From: an uncultured Bacilli bacterium
Lineage (GTDB): Bacteria > Bacillota_I > Bacilli_A > RF39 > UBA660
DNA length: 57,589 nt
Direction: 5' to 3'
Assembly (NCBI GenBank): GCA_934167465.1
Contig: CAKPKR010000007.1
Coordinates: 1-57,589 of the forward strand
Translations under genes and position numbers: made by a program
Notes under the pieces: model-generated
What the model saw: the letters and a program-made list of their open reading frames with translations, nothing else
What the model was told of the DNA's origin: nothing
The model's database searches: none
Part shown: in pieces, positions 15,639-24,465 of the stretch
Position numbering within the stretch: position 1 is the first letter of the stretch
Layout: the number at the start of each line of letters is the position of its first letter

Positions 15639-16673
15639 ATATTTTAATTCTCCCATTTGTGAAGTAGGAATAAATCCTGGTTTTGAACTAATAACATCCT
15701 CAATTCTATTTACTATAGCAGCACAAGTTAATTCTACAGTTTGTGGTCTTTCGATAATTAAATTAGTATTTGGCTCTCCATAAACAGACCAATTATTACA
15801 ATCAAAATCAGTTTCAGAATAAACTTTTCCAATACATTCAGTTTCAATTGTAATACCTTCTAATGTTTCAGTTGTTACAACTGCACTCATACCTGTAGCA
15901 CAACCTTTTTTTATAGTCATATTTAAAGTATTTGAGCTAATATCGTAATCACAAGTTTTAGGAACACATTTTTGAACTTGACTTTTAACATTTAAATGTA
16001 ATTTATCACATAACCATCCATTAGTATTCCACATATAACTTGGTAAAAATTCTCCTTTTTCAATTAATTCTTTTCTTTCCTCTAAAGAAATATTATCTAT
16101 ACTTGCTATATCAGTTTCAAATTGTTCTAAAGTAAGACCTGCTCCATGAGCTCTTGCTAAAGCTATTCCATAATCTTCAACATTGTAAGAACTACTTCCT
16201 TTTATTTTTGAAATGTTATGAGTTGTACCTGCTAAAGTAGTAATTAAATTTCCCCAGAATGCATCTTGATAACCACTACCTGTTATTGTACAATTATTTT
16301 TAATTGCAATTTCATTTATTTCATTAGTTATAACTGGTGAAGAATTAAATGGATAAAATGCTTCCTCACAAGTTGTAATTGCATTTATTCCTTCTTCAGC
16401 ACAAGTTAATAAAATATCTTTAACATCTTTCATTAAACTCATAGTAGCAACTATACAAATGTCAGGTTTTATTCTTTTTAATTCTTCTTTAACGCTTGTT
16501 ACATTTTCAACTATAATTCCTCTTTTAGAAATACCTATTATATCTCCAATATCTTTACCTATTACACTAGGACTTATATCAAAAGCACCTACTATTTCAT
16601 AACCATTTTCTAACACATATTTCATAATGTATTTGGACATTTTACCACATCCATATTGAACTACTTTTATCAT
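15633..16673 (-). CDS. 2,4-diaminopentanoate dehydrogenase-like NAD(P)-dependent oxidoreductase
   Basis: A 346-aa protein of the dihydrodipicolinate-reductase-like fold. It has an N-terminal Rossmann motif (VVQYGCGKMS) and GAFDISPSVIGKDIGD, then the GSGYQDAFWGNL segment with AGTTHNISKIKG and YNVEDYG. This combination matches amine dehydrogenases of the OrdA type, which oxidise 2,4-diaminopentanoate in clostridial ornithine fermentation. The other ornithine genes are absent here, so the substrate is uncertain. It overlaps the yfhO stop by four bases (ATGA), hence one operon, closed by the hairpin at 15616-15638. Confidence 0.6.
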   Translation of the reverse strand: MIKVVQYGCGKMSKYIMKYVLENGYEIVGAFDISPSVIGKDIGDIIGISKRGIIVENVTSVKEELKRIKPDICIVATMSLMKDVKDILLTCAEEGINAITTCEEAFYPFNSSPVITNEINEIAIKNNCTITGSGYQDAFWGNLITTLAGTTHNISKIKGSSSYNVEDYGIALARAHGAGLTLEQFETDIASIDNISLEERKELIEKGEFLPSYMWNTNGWLCDKLHLNVKSQVQKCVPKTCDYDISSNTLNMTIKKGCATGMSAVVTTETLEGITIETECIGKVYSETDFDCNNWSVYGEPNTNLIIERPQTVELTCAAIVNRIEDVISSKPGFIPTSQMGELKYK

Positions 16674-18991
16674 TTTTTATCAATCCTTTCTTTTATAAAA
16701 GTTATAATTAATATAGTCATTCCAATTAAACTTATAATTAAACTTATTTTTTTATATGGAGCACTATATTCTATTTTTATATTATGTTCTCCCTTAGAAA
16801 TAGGAAAACCAATAAAACTATTATTTGTTTTTTCATAACTTGTTAAATTATTATCTACATATATCTTAAATCCTTTATCATAAGGAATTGATATATTAAA
16901 ATAAGAATCATCAGTAACATTAATGTTTCCTAAAATAACATCACCTTTAATTTTACTTATCTTAAATTCATCATAATTTTTATTTATAATTTCTGATAAA
17001 TCAACTAAATAAAATTCAAAATTACCTAATTTATATAAACCTTTAGTAAACTCTATGTTTAAATTATTTGTATTATATAATACATAATCAAAAGTATAAT
17101 TACCATTATGATATTTCCATGTTCTACTAGTTAATTTATTTTTAACTCCATTAATTGATATTGCTATATCATTATTTGGATTATTATAATTAGTAAATCT
17201 AATAAATAATAATTTATTAGTCATATCATTGTTAATTTTTATATTCATAGTTGCGCCTTTATAAGCATTAATTATATATTTATTGTCTTTAGATAATTTT
17301 AAATTCTTAGAATCTACGATTTCATAATCAATTTTAGTTTTAGAAACTTTTTTAATATCTTTATTATTTCCTTTGTTAGTAACAATATTACCAAACATAT
17401 TAATGATATTATTTGGATAACCTAATGAATTAAATTCTTTGTTACTGATTGTATTTTTCATCGCAAACCCTATTGGTAAAGCATTATTATTTTTATATAA
17501 TTTAATATTATTTTTTTCTTTAACAAGTTCTAAATCTAATTTTTCTTTACTTACAATATATTTTTCACCAATAAAATTTTGAAATAATAAATTATTTACT
17601 TCAGATGTCATTAATAAATTTCTGTGTTCTACTGAGTTATTAAAAACATCAAAATAGAATTTTTTATAACCACCATTATAAGCTGAAGAATACATTGTAG
17701 TTTTATATTCTCTTATATTTGCTACTTTATTAATTCCTCTTATTTTAAATACTAAATTGCTTATACGATAATATGATTTATCATATTCTGTTATATCATT
17801 TATTAATTCAATTGTACTATTATATTCTTTACTATTGATTATTTCTGTTGGTAATAATTCATCTTTTAAATTTGTATTCAAACAGATAATAAAAGCAGAT
17901 ATTACTAAATAAACCATTAATGAAATTTGAAGAAAATTATTTTTTTTAGAAAATATTTTTTCTAAAAATTTAGCTGTTAATAATAATATTAAAGGTATAA
18001 ATGGAATTAATGATTTTGAATTGATATAAAGAGTTCCATTTAAAATGTAATTAAAAATTGGAAATATACTTATAAGTAAACAAATTATACTTAAAAATCT
18101 ATTTTCTTTTTTATTAAATAACATATAAATTAAACTAACTAAACTTATTAAAGTTAAACCAATACCATATGAATCATATAATAAATAAAAATTAGGTTTT
18201 ATTAATTCTATAAAATCAAATGTTCCTGTTCCATCTCTACCATTTAATAAAGTATAAAATGTTGGCAAAATTATAATCATTGAAATCATTATTCCACATA
18301 TAAATGGAATCGTTGCTTTAATAAAATCTTTTATATTTATTTTCTGATATTTTTCTATATACTTATAAATATAATAAATAAACAAAACAACTAATCCTGA
18401 AACACTATAATAATAACTTGTAAATATCATAAGTGAAATCATTAATATTAAAAATGTTCTTTTATTTTTTTCTAAATATTCATCAACAGCAAACAACCCT
18501 AAAATTAAGAACGGAAAATAATTTATAAACATAATATGACGATGTGAATGAAAAATTAATGGTCCACTAAATAGAAATAATAGTGATGTTATTAAACATA
18601 CTTTATTATTAAAATTGTTTTTTTTGAGAAAAAAATAAAATAAAATTGTGCTTATTATAACTATTAACGAAATACTTATAATCATATAATCAATCATAGG
18701 AATAAATGGAAATAAATATGATATTAAAATTATAGGGTTAAGTAATCCATAATAAGAAAAATAATATATATTTTGACCACTACCTAGATTAAAAGCAAAA
18801 TCAGGTAATATATCTTTAGTAACATAAAATAATTTTCTAAAATATTCAGGAAACAAATAATGTTGAGTTACAAAATCGGTTTTTGATGCATATAAATATC
18901 CATTCTTAGTTAATATTAAATAAATAATTAAAAATGAAAATATAAATAAAAATATACTAAAAATATCAAATTTCGATAAATGTTTTTTCAT
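16670..18991 (-). CDS. yfhO: YfhO-family polytopic membrane protein (GT-C-like)
   Basis: A 773-aa membrane protein with a signal-anchor-like first helix, about a dozen hydrophobic helices in the first 370 residues, a large extracellular domain (about 380-740) and a last TM helix (ISLIISLIGMTILIITFI). The early luminal loop with SKTDFVTQHYLFPEYFRK is typical of YfhO proteins, GT-C-fold enzymes implicated in adding sugars to lipoteichoic acid or related polymers. The start has no strong SD within eight bases. It overlaps the dehydrogenase gene (ATGA) and uses TGA as stop, evidence for the standard code. Confidence 0.85.
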   Translation of the reverse strand: MKKHLSKFDIFSIFLFIFSFLIIYLILTKNGYLYASKTDFVTQHYLFPEYFRKLFYVTKDILPDFAFNLGSGQNIYYFSYYGLLNPIILISYLFPFIPMIDYMIISISLIVIISTILFYFFLKKNNFNNKVCLITSLLFLFSGPLIFHSHRHIMFINYFPFLILGLFAVDEYLEKNKRTFLILMISLMIFTSYYYSVSGLVVLFIYYIYKYIEKYQKINIKDFIKATIPFICGIMISMIIILPTFYTLLNGRDGTGTFDFIELIKPNFYLLYDSYGIGLTLISLVSLIYMLFNKKENRFLSIICLLISIFPIFNYILNGTLYINSKSLIPFIPLILLLTAKFLEKIFSKKNNFLQISLMVYLVISAFIICLNTNLKDELLPTEIINSKEYNSTIELINDITEYDKSYYRISNLVFKIRGINKVANIREYKTTMYSSAYNGGYKKFYFDVFNNSVEHRNLLMTSEVNNLLFQNFIGEKYIVSKEKLDLELVKEKNNIKLYKNNNALPIGFAMKNTISNKEFNSLGYPNNIINMFGNIVTNKGNNKDIKKVSKTKIDYEIVDSKNLKLSKDNKYIINAYKGATMNIKINNDMTNKLLFIRFTNYNNPNNDIAISINGVKNKLTSRTWKYHNGNYTFDYVLYNTNNLNIEFTKGLYKLGNFEFYLVDLSEIINKNYDEFKISKIKGDVILGNINVTDDSYFNISIPYDKGFKIYVDNNLTSYEKTNNSFIGFPISKGEHNIKIEYSAPYKKISLIISLIGMTILIITFIKERIDKK

Positions 18992-19102
18992 ATCGCACCA
19001 TCTTTTCTAATAGTATTATAACATTTTTTTTAATTTTATTATATATGTTGTATGTAAACTATTTTACATTGAATAGGATATTATAGAAAGGAGGACATTA
19101 TT

Positions 19103-19762
19103 ATGATAAAATGTCCCGAAAATAACTGTGGGAAAAATTTAAATAAGGCTCTAAAGAAAATAGAAGAAGATAGTAAACTAAAACCGAATTATATTATTGG
19201 ACCTACTGGACCTAAAGGTGATAAAGGAGATATTGGCCCTACTGGGCCTATTGGACCAGCCTTATCAACTTATAGAAATGCTTACTTAGTAACATATAAC
19301 GATGGTTCTTCAAGTGCCGGAATCGTTATTCCGTCAAATGAAGCATTACCTTTAGAAAGAAAAGAATTGGATTCTACTAATTTAGTTACATTAGATACTG
19401 AAAACAAAAACATTAAATTTAATACTATCGGTTATTATAAATTAACTTTTATTGTTTCTTCTTATGTAAAAAAATCGGAACCTGATTTTAATCCAAATAC
19501 TGATTTTGTAAGTATTGGATTTAGACAAAAAAATACCGATAATATTTATATTGGAGCAAGTACTTGGATAAATGATGAAATAGCAAAACAAATTACTGCT
19601 CAAGGTACTATTGCTGTTGAAAATACAAACAATATATATGAACTTGTTAATTTAAGCAAAAAAGATATTTATCTATTTACACCAGACATTATAAATATTG
19701 GTTCACATTCTTATTTCACAAATTCTTTAATTACAATTGTTATAGAGTATTTAGGTAAATAA
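19103..19762 (+). CDS. Collagen-like surface protein with C-terminal BclA/C1q-like domain
   Basis: A 219-aa protein: a short helical N-terminal region with two cysteines (CPENNCGKN), six Gly-X-Y triplets (residues about 33-52, GPTGPKGDKGDIGPTGPIGP), and a C-terminal beta-rich domain with GYYKLTFIVSSYV and an aromatic/Gly pattern like the jelly-roll of BclA and C1q. Proteins of this kind form hair-like trimers on exosporium or cell surface. There is no signal peptide, as in exosporium proteins. SD AAAGGAGG. The glycosyltransferase gene follows one base after the stop, fitting glycosylation of the collagen stalk threonines. Confidence 0.8.
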   Translation: MIKCPENNCGKNLNKALKKIEEDSKLKPNYIIGPTGPKGDKGDIGPTGPIGPALSTYRNAYLVTYNDGSSSAGIVIPSNEALPLERKELDSTNLVTLDTENKNIKFNTIGYYKLTFIVSSYVKKSEPDFNPNTDFVSIGFRQKNTDNIYIGASTWINDEIAKQITAQGTIAVENTNNIYELVNLSKKDIYLFTPDIINIGSHSYFTNSLITIVIEYLGK

Positions 19763-19763
19763 T

Positions 19764-20828
19764 ATGAAAATAGTTGTTTATGCAATTTCTAAAAATGAAG
19801 AAAAATTTGTAAATAGATGGGTAAGTTCAATGAAAGAAGCTGATGCTATCTATGTTTTAGATACAGGTTCAACAGACAAAACTGTTCAAAAATTAAAAGA
19901 AAATGGTGTTAATGTTGAAGTAAAAAAAATTACTCCTTGGAGATTTGATGTTGCTAGAAATGCTTCGTTAGAAATAATTCCTGATGAATTTGATATCTAT
20001 GTTTGTACAGATTTAGATGAAGTTTTATTACCAGGTTGGCGAAAAAAATTAGAAGAAAATTGGAAAAAAGATACAACAAGAGCTAAGTATACTTATAATT
20101 GGAAATTAGATAATGATAAACCAATTGTATCATTTTATTCAGATAAAATTCATATTCGCAAAAATTATAAATGGACTCATCCTGTTCATGAAGTTTTACA
20201 ATATGATGGTAACGAAAATTATATAATTATTGATGATTTAATCTTAAATCACTATCCTGATATTTCTAAATCAAGATCTGGCTATTTACCATTATTAGAG
20301 CTATCAGTTAAAGAAGATCCTAACGATGACAGAAATATGCATTACTTAGGTAGAGAATATATGTATCATGAAAAATGGAATGAATGTATCGATACTTTAA
20401 TTAAGCATTTAAATTTACCTACCGCTTTATGGAAAGATGAAAGATGTGCTTCAATGAGATTTATTGCACGCTCTTATAAAAATCTAAATCGAATTGAAGA
20501 ATCTAGAATGTGGCTAAAAAAAGCTATTAATGAAGCACCATATTTGAGAGAACCTTGGATAGAATTAGGCTTATTAGAGTATGAAAATAATAATTATGAA
20601 ACTGCAATTTTTTATGTTGAAGAAGCTTTGAAAATTAATACCCGTGAAAAAACTTACATTAATGAAATTTTTTCTTGGAATGAAACTCCTTATGATCTAT
20701 TATCAATATGTTATTTTAATATTGGAAATTTTGATAAATCTTTAGAAAACATTAATATTGCTTTATCAATAAACCCAAATGATGAAAGATTAATTAGTAA
20801 TAAAAAAATAATTGAGAGTGAATTATAA
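19764..20828 (+). CDS. Family 2 glycosyltransferase with TPR tail
   Basis: A 354-aa protein. The N-terminal GT-A domain has YAISKNEEKFVNRW, DTGSTDKT, and the DXD-type CTDLDEVLLPGW; acceptor-side residues HPVHEVLQY lie near 135-145. From about residue 190 it continues into TPR-like helical repeats (YLGREYMYHEKWNECIDTL, ARSYKNLNRIEESRMWLKKA, and three more). The start lies two bases after the collagen-like gene. SPBc2/SunS-like and exosporium glycosyltransferases share this layout, so it probably decorates the collagen-like protein. The sugar donor cannot be read. Confidence 0.82.
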   Translation: MKIVVYAISKNEEKFVNRWVSSMKEADAIYVLDTGSTDKTVQKLKENGVNVEVKKITPWRFDVARNASLEIIPDEFDIYVCTDLDEVLLPGWRKKLEENWKKDTTRAKYTYNWKLDNDKPIVSFYSDKIHIRKNYKWTHPVHEVLQYDGNENYIIIDDLILNHYPDISKSRSGYLPLLELSVKEDPNDDRNMHYLGREYMYHEKWNECIDTLIKHLNLPTALWKDERCASMRFIARSYKNLNRIEESRMWLKKAINEAPYLREPWIELGLLEYENNNYETAIFYVEEALKINTREKTYINEIFSWNETPYDLLSICYFNIGNFDKSLENINIALSINPNDERLISNKKIIESEL

Positions 20829-20862
20829 TTCATAATATTTAGACCAAAAAAATTTTGATATC

Positions 20863-20883
20863 TTACCTCACAGTAAGTTTTTC
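20863..20883 (+). terminator. Short terminator after glycosyltransferase
   Basis: CTTAC (20863-20867) / GTAAG (20874-20878), then TTTTT. The five-bp stem is weak. Confidence 0.5.
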
Positions 20884-20948
20884 TGCTTAATTTAAATGTT
20901 AATTTTCACATAAATCAATATCAAACACTACTTCTTTTTATTTTGAAT

Positions 20949-21005
20949 CAATATTTAAAATTGAATATAGTTTTTTATTTTTTAAGAAAATTAGTAGTTT
21001 TTTAA
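20949..21005. repeat. Dispersed repeat, copy 1
   Basis: ATATTTAAAATTGAA-T-ATAG then T-rich, then TTAGTAGT and TTTAAA: about 55 bases matching 41317-41375 with a few substitutions and one indel. Both copies lie just beyond the 3' end of a leftward gene. Confidence 0.6.
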
Positions 21006-21018
21006 ATTATTCAATATT

Positions 21019-21042
21019 AAAAAATGCAATTATGCATTTTTT
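21019..21042 (-). terminator. Terminator of prepilin gene
   Basis: AAAAAATGCA/TGCATTTTTT with a four-base loop; the stop codon of the prepilin gene overlaps the arm. Confidence 0.75.
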
Positions 21043-22069
21043 ATTTTATTAATGATTTTGAAATTGTTATTACTGGTCGGATGCCTTCACCACTGCTATT
21101 AGCATAATTATTAAATATGCCGCCATATCTAAGTACACGCCATACATTCTTAGATAGATCATCTTTTGTTGTTGATGTCCAATAACCAGATATTGTTATA
21201 TCATTGTTTAAGCATTTCCAATCATTCGAGCTTTCTTTACAGTTCATATTATCATATAACCAACCATATGTTCCTATGTTATTACAATATGGATTAGTAG
21301 TTGAATCTTGCTTCCCAGATTCGAAACAATACCAACCGCTTGTATTTGTCCAATCTGTTTTTCCTGTTATTTCATTTATTTCATATGCCGTTATCAATCT
21401 TGGTATACTTTTCCAATTACTTTCAGTAACTAATTTATTTACTTCTGGAGCTATATTACTTTCTGAGTATGCAACATTTATTCCATGTTCTCCATCTGTA
21501 TTCCAAGCAATTTTTGCAGTAGTATTATGGTCTAATATCATATTTATAGTTGATGCATTTTCACTATCATTAAATACATACCATTTCATACATCCTGTCT
21601 TAGTTCCTGTTGTACTTATTGATTCATTTTCTTCACATATCTCTCCACTTACTGGATTATAATAAATAGCATAACCATTTTCATATTTTTTCTTATTTGT
21701 TGATTTAGTTGCTACTCCATTTTCTACTACATAGTCTCCTATTCCAAATATATAGTTTTTTACTATTCCGTTTTCTATGTAAACATTTCCATTTTCAGGT
21801 TCTTGTCCTTTTACTTCTACCCATAAACTTTTTAATTCATCTACTGAATGGACTCCATCTGCTATACTTTCTTTTGATGAATCTACTTCATTTAACATTA
21901 CTTGATTTTCTACTGCTTCTTTATATCCATTAGCTGATTGTTCAGCTGATCCTTTCCTTGACTCTTCGATTACATTTAAAATTATTGGTGTTGCAATTAG
22001 TGCTATCACAGCTAAAACTACGATAACAGCTAACAACTCAATAAGTGTAAATCCTTGTTTTCTTATCAT
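21041..22069 (-). CDS. Type IV prepilin-like surface protein
   Basis: MIRKQGFTLIELLAVIVVLA is a class III prepilin signal: basic leader, cleavage between Gly6 and Phe7, Glu at +5 of the mature protein, then a hydrophobic helix. The C-terminal two thirds are an extracellular beta-rich domain with several Cys (GCMKWY, GWYCFESGKQ, NCKESSNDWKC) and a final GYWTSTT...GIRPVITISK segment, typical of lectin-like pseudopilin tails in gut Bacillota. An alternative ATG at 22096 would add nine residues and would use a G9 run as SD. The remaining pilus assembly genes are not in the window. It is a single gene. Confidence 0.85.
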   Translation of the reverse strand: MIRKQGFTLIELLAVIVVLAVIALIATPIILNVIEESRKGSAEQSANGYKEAVENQVMLNEVDSSKESIADGVHSVDELKSLWVEVKGQEPENGNVYIENGIVKNYIFGIGDYVVENGVATKSTNKKKYENGYAIYYNPVSGEICEENESISTTGTKTGCMKWYVFNDSENASTINMILDHNTTAKIAWNTDGEHGINVAYSESNIAPEVNKLVTESNWKSIPRLITAYEINEITGKTDWTNTSGWYCFESGKQDSTTNPYCNNIGTYGWLYDNMNCKESSNDWKCLNNDITISGYWTSTTKDDLSKNVWRVLRYGGIFNNYANSSGEGIRPVITISKSLIK

Positions 22070-22097
22070 ACTATTCCTACTTTCCAATACTATCATA

Positions 22098-22106
22098 CCC
22101 CCCCCC
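22098..22106 (-). repeat. G9 homopolymer tract before the prepilin start
   Basis: Nine consecutive C on the plus strand (nine G in the transcript) in an otherwise very AT-rich sequence, one base before the ATG at 22096 and 28 bases before the ATG at 22069. Runs like this slip during replication; the position would alter SD strength or spacing. Confidence 0.7.
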
Positions 22107-22142
22107 AGACGTAAAAGTCAAGTAAAATTTTTGTTCGTATTT

Positions 22143-22171
22143 ATTATAAATTAAAAAATTAATATATACAA
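22143..22171 (-). promoter_or_regulatory. Possible prepilin promoter
   Basis: Minus-strand TATAAT (22143-22148) with TTGTAT (22166-22171) at 17 bases. The -35 matches only in TTG. It overlaps the terminator of the ABC-F gene. Confidence 0.35.
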
Positions 22172-22197
22172 AAACTTCATTATTTAAAATGAAGTTT
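22170..22197 (-). terminator. Terminator of ABC-F gene
   Basis: AAACTTCAT (22172-22180) / ATGAAGTTT (22189-22197), T-rich in the leftward direction. Confidence 0.75.
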
Positions 22198-22199
22198 GC

Positions 22200-23798
22200 T
22201 TAATTTTCATCTAATCCAAATTTTTCTATATATTCACTATATTCCATTTGTTTATCTCTAATTGTTCCATCACTTTTAATTTCAACTAATCTATTACTTA
22301 CACTTTCTATTAATTCTTGATCAAAAGTAGAATAAATAATAACAGATTTATATTTTTTTAATCCTTCATTTAAAGAAGTTATTGATTCAATATCCAAATG
22401 GTTAGTTGGTTCATCAAATAATAATATATTATTTTTTTCTAACATTATTTTAGAAAACATAGCTCTTACTTTTTCACCACCAGACAGTACTGAAATTTTT
22501 TTAAATACTTCTTCTCCACTAAATAGCATTCGACCTAAAAATCCTCTAACAAAACTTTCTTCTTTATTTTCACTATAATTTCTTAACCATTCTAATAAAC
22601 TTAAATCATTTTTGAAATATTCACTATGATTTTTTTCAAAGTATCCTAATTTAACAGTACTACCATATCTAATATTTCCAGAATCTGGTTTAACTTTTCC
22701 ACTTATTATATTAAGTAAAGCTGTTTTAGCTATCTCATTAGTTCCAATCAAAGCTATTTTATCTTCTGGATTTATATGCATATTAATATTATTCAAAATA
22801 ACTTTACCATCTATGCTATAAGTAATATTACTTAAAGATATTACTTCTCTACCTAAATATTTTTCGATTTCAAAATTAATATAAGGATATTTTCTACTAG
22901 ATGGTTTTATATCATCCAAAACAATTTTTTCTAATGACTTTTTTCTTGAAGTTGCTTGTTTTGACTTAGAAGCATTCGCACTAAATCTTCTAATAAAATC
23001 TTCTAATTCTTTTATTTTTTCTTCTTTCTTCTTATTGGAATCACGCATTTGTTTTTGAATTAATTCACTTGATTGATACCAGAAATCATAGTTTCCAACA
23101 AATAAAGTAATTTTTTCATAATCTATATCAACCATATGTGTACATACTTTATTAAGAAAATGTCTATCATGTGATACTACTAATACTGTGTTTTTAAAAC
23201 TAATTAAAAATTCTTCTAACCACATTATACTTTTAGAATCTAATCCATTTGTTGGTTCATCTAACAATAATATATCAGGATTTCCAAACAAGGCACGAGC
23301 CAATAATACTTTAACTTTATCACTATCTTTTAATTCACCCATTTTTAATTCTAATTTATCATTTTTAATTCCTAATCCTGATAATAACATTGCAGCATCA
23401 CTTTCAGCTTGCCAACCATTTTTAGAAGCAAATTTTTCTTCTAATTCAGCTACTCTCATTCCATCTTCAATACTAAAATCCGGTTTCATATATAATTCAT
23501 CTTTTTCTTTTCTAATATTATATAATTCACTATCACCCATTATAACTGTATCAATTACAGTATATTCATCAAATTCATTATGATTTTGTTTTAAAACAGA
23601 TATTCTTTCATTTTTTCCAATTATAACATTACCTTTAGTTGATTCAATTTCACCTGATAATAATTTTAAAAATGTTGATTTTCCTGCTCCGTTAGCACCT
23701 ATTATTCCATAACAATTATCATTTTTGAATTCTAAATTAACATTCTTAAATAAGGTTCTAGTATTAAATCTAAGTTCTAAATTTTCAACTTTTAACAT
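22200..23798 (-). CDS. ABC-F ATPase, YkpA/YbiT type, with one degenerate ATP site
   Basis: A 532-aa soluble protein with two ABC domains and the ABC-F linker (residues about 235-290). Domain 1 has a good Walker A (GANGAGKST), Walker B LLLDEPTNGLD and H-loop VVSHDRHF, but GELKDSDK in place of the LSGGQ signature. Domain 2 has GTNEIAKTA instead of GxxGxGKST, a good LSGGEK signature, Walker B LLFDEPTNHLD, and YSTFDQE where SHDRE is expected. ABC-F proteins bind the ribosomal E site and relieve stalling or antibiotic block. The two lost motifs (Walker A of domain 2, signature of domain 1) belong to the same composite site. An upstream hairpin overlaps its SD. Confidence 0.88.
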   Translation of the reverse strand: MLKVENLELRFNTRTLFKNVNLEFKNDNCYGIIGANGAGKSTFLKLLSGEIESTKGNVIIGKNERISVLKQNHNEFDEYTVIDTVIMGDSELYNIRKEKDELYMKPDFSIEDGMRVAELEEKFASKNGWQAESDAAMLLSGLGIKNDKLELKMGELKDSDKVKVLLARALFGNPDILLLDEPTNGLDSKSIMWLEEFLISFKNTVLVVSHDRHFLNKVCTHMVDIDYEKITLFVGNYDFWYQSSELIQKQMRDSNKKKEEKIKELEDFIRRFSANASKSKQATSRKKSLEKIVLDDIKPSSRKYPYINFEIEKYLGREVISLSNITYSIDGKVILNNINMHINPEDKIALIGTNEIAKTALLNIISGKVKPDSGNIRYGSTVKLGYFEKNHSEYFKNDLSLLEWLRNYSENKEESFVRGFLGRMLFSGEEVFKKISVLSGGEKVRAMFSKIMLEKNNILLFDEPTNHLDIESITSLNEGLKKYKSVIIYSTFDQELIESVSNRLVEIKSDGTIRDKQMEYSEYIEKFGLDEN

Positions 23799-23799
23799 A

Positions 23800-23840
23800 A
23801 AAAATCACCTTTGTTAATTTTAACATATAAGGTGATTTTT
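23800..23840 (-). promoter_or_regulatory. SD-sequestering/terminator-like hairpin before ABC-F
   Basis: In the transcript AAAAATCACCTT pairs with AAGGTGATTTTT, with an inner TGTTAA/TTAACA stem; the 3' arm holds the SD (AAGGTGAT) and ends in a T-run two bases before the ATG. It can act as terminator of the upstream small gene and as an attenuator of ABC-F, as known for antibiotic-resistance ABC-F genes. Confidence 0.6.
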
Positions 23841-23849
23841 GTCTATTAA

Positions 23850-23996
23850 TTATTTTTTTTTAGTTTTTTCTTCAAATTTAGGAATAGTAATATCATCACT
23901 TTCTTTTGAAGCAGAATTTTTTAATTCTTCAAGTAAATTATTTAATTCATTTTTATTTTTTGCTTTTTCAATCATTACTTCAATTTTTTCTTTCAT
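23850..23996 (-). CDS. 48-aa charged protein of unknown function
   Basis: MKEKIEVMIEKAKNKNELNN, then LLEELKNSASKESDDITIPK and a lysine-rich end. SD GGAAAG lies about 10 bases upstream. The predicted fold is a single amphipathic helix with a disordered tail. It lies between the 142-aa gene and ABC-F in the same direction, 40 bases from the former, and ends at the hairpin before ABC-F. Too short for family assignment; coding is supported by SD, codon pattern and operon position. Confidence 0.5.
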   Translation of the reverse strand: MKEKIEVMIEKAKNKNELNNLLEELKNSASKESDDITIPKFEEKTKKK

Positions 23997-24035
23997 ATTT
24001 TCTACTTTCCTTTCTTTTTCCACATTCTATATAAA

Positions 24036-24464
24036 TTATTCATATAAATTATATGATATTTCTTTTCTTTTAACTAATCTTTTTTCATCTTCATCTATTT
24101 CAAATAATTCATCTTTAGTTAAACCTAGACATTTTAATGCATTCTCCATTTTTGATGCCGCTATGGTGTCAGGGGATAAATTAGTTAAATAAATATTTAA
24201 ACTCTTTTCTAAATCAATTCCTTCACGCAATACTAAATATTTTTCTGAATTGGAATTTATTTCACATTTATGAATTTGTTCTTCTTCTAATACAGTTGCA
24301 TACAAATCAGAATATTTACTATGCATTTCTTCTAAATTAGCTTCAATAGTTTGATAAAAGGAAATAAGATTATCTAATTTAACTTTTCTTGTTTTTTGAT
24401 TACTATATATATATTTATATAATAAGCCTAAATTATAAGCATCTTCTTCATAAACTCTTTTCAT
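24036..24464 (-). CDS. 142-aa helical protein of unknown function
   Basis: Starts MKRVYEEDAYNLGLLYKYIY. The ATG at 24464 follows the upstream stop by one base and has AAGGAAG 8 bases before it; a longer in-frame start at 24506 would overlap the upstream gene. The protein is acidic and mostly helical with no membrane segment; the C-terminal half has ENALKCLGLTKDELFEIDED. It is probably cotranslated with the 480-aa protein upstream, so the two may act together. Family not recognised. Confidence 0.6.
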   Translation of the reverse strand: MKRVYEEDAYNLGLLYKYIYSNQKTRKVKLDNLISFYQTIEANLEEMHSKYSDLYATVLEEEQIHKCEINSNSEKYLVLREGIDLEKSLNIYLTNLSPDTIAASKMENALKCLGLTKDELFEIDEDEKRLVKRKEISYNLYE

Positions 24465-24465
24465 A

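Noticed and set aside
16670..18991. Mycoplasma-type genetic code (UGA as tryptophan), suggested by the AT content
   Set aside because: UGA ends yfhO and mraY in ATGA overlaps, and tryptophan is encoded by UGG in all genes read.
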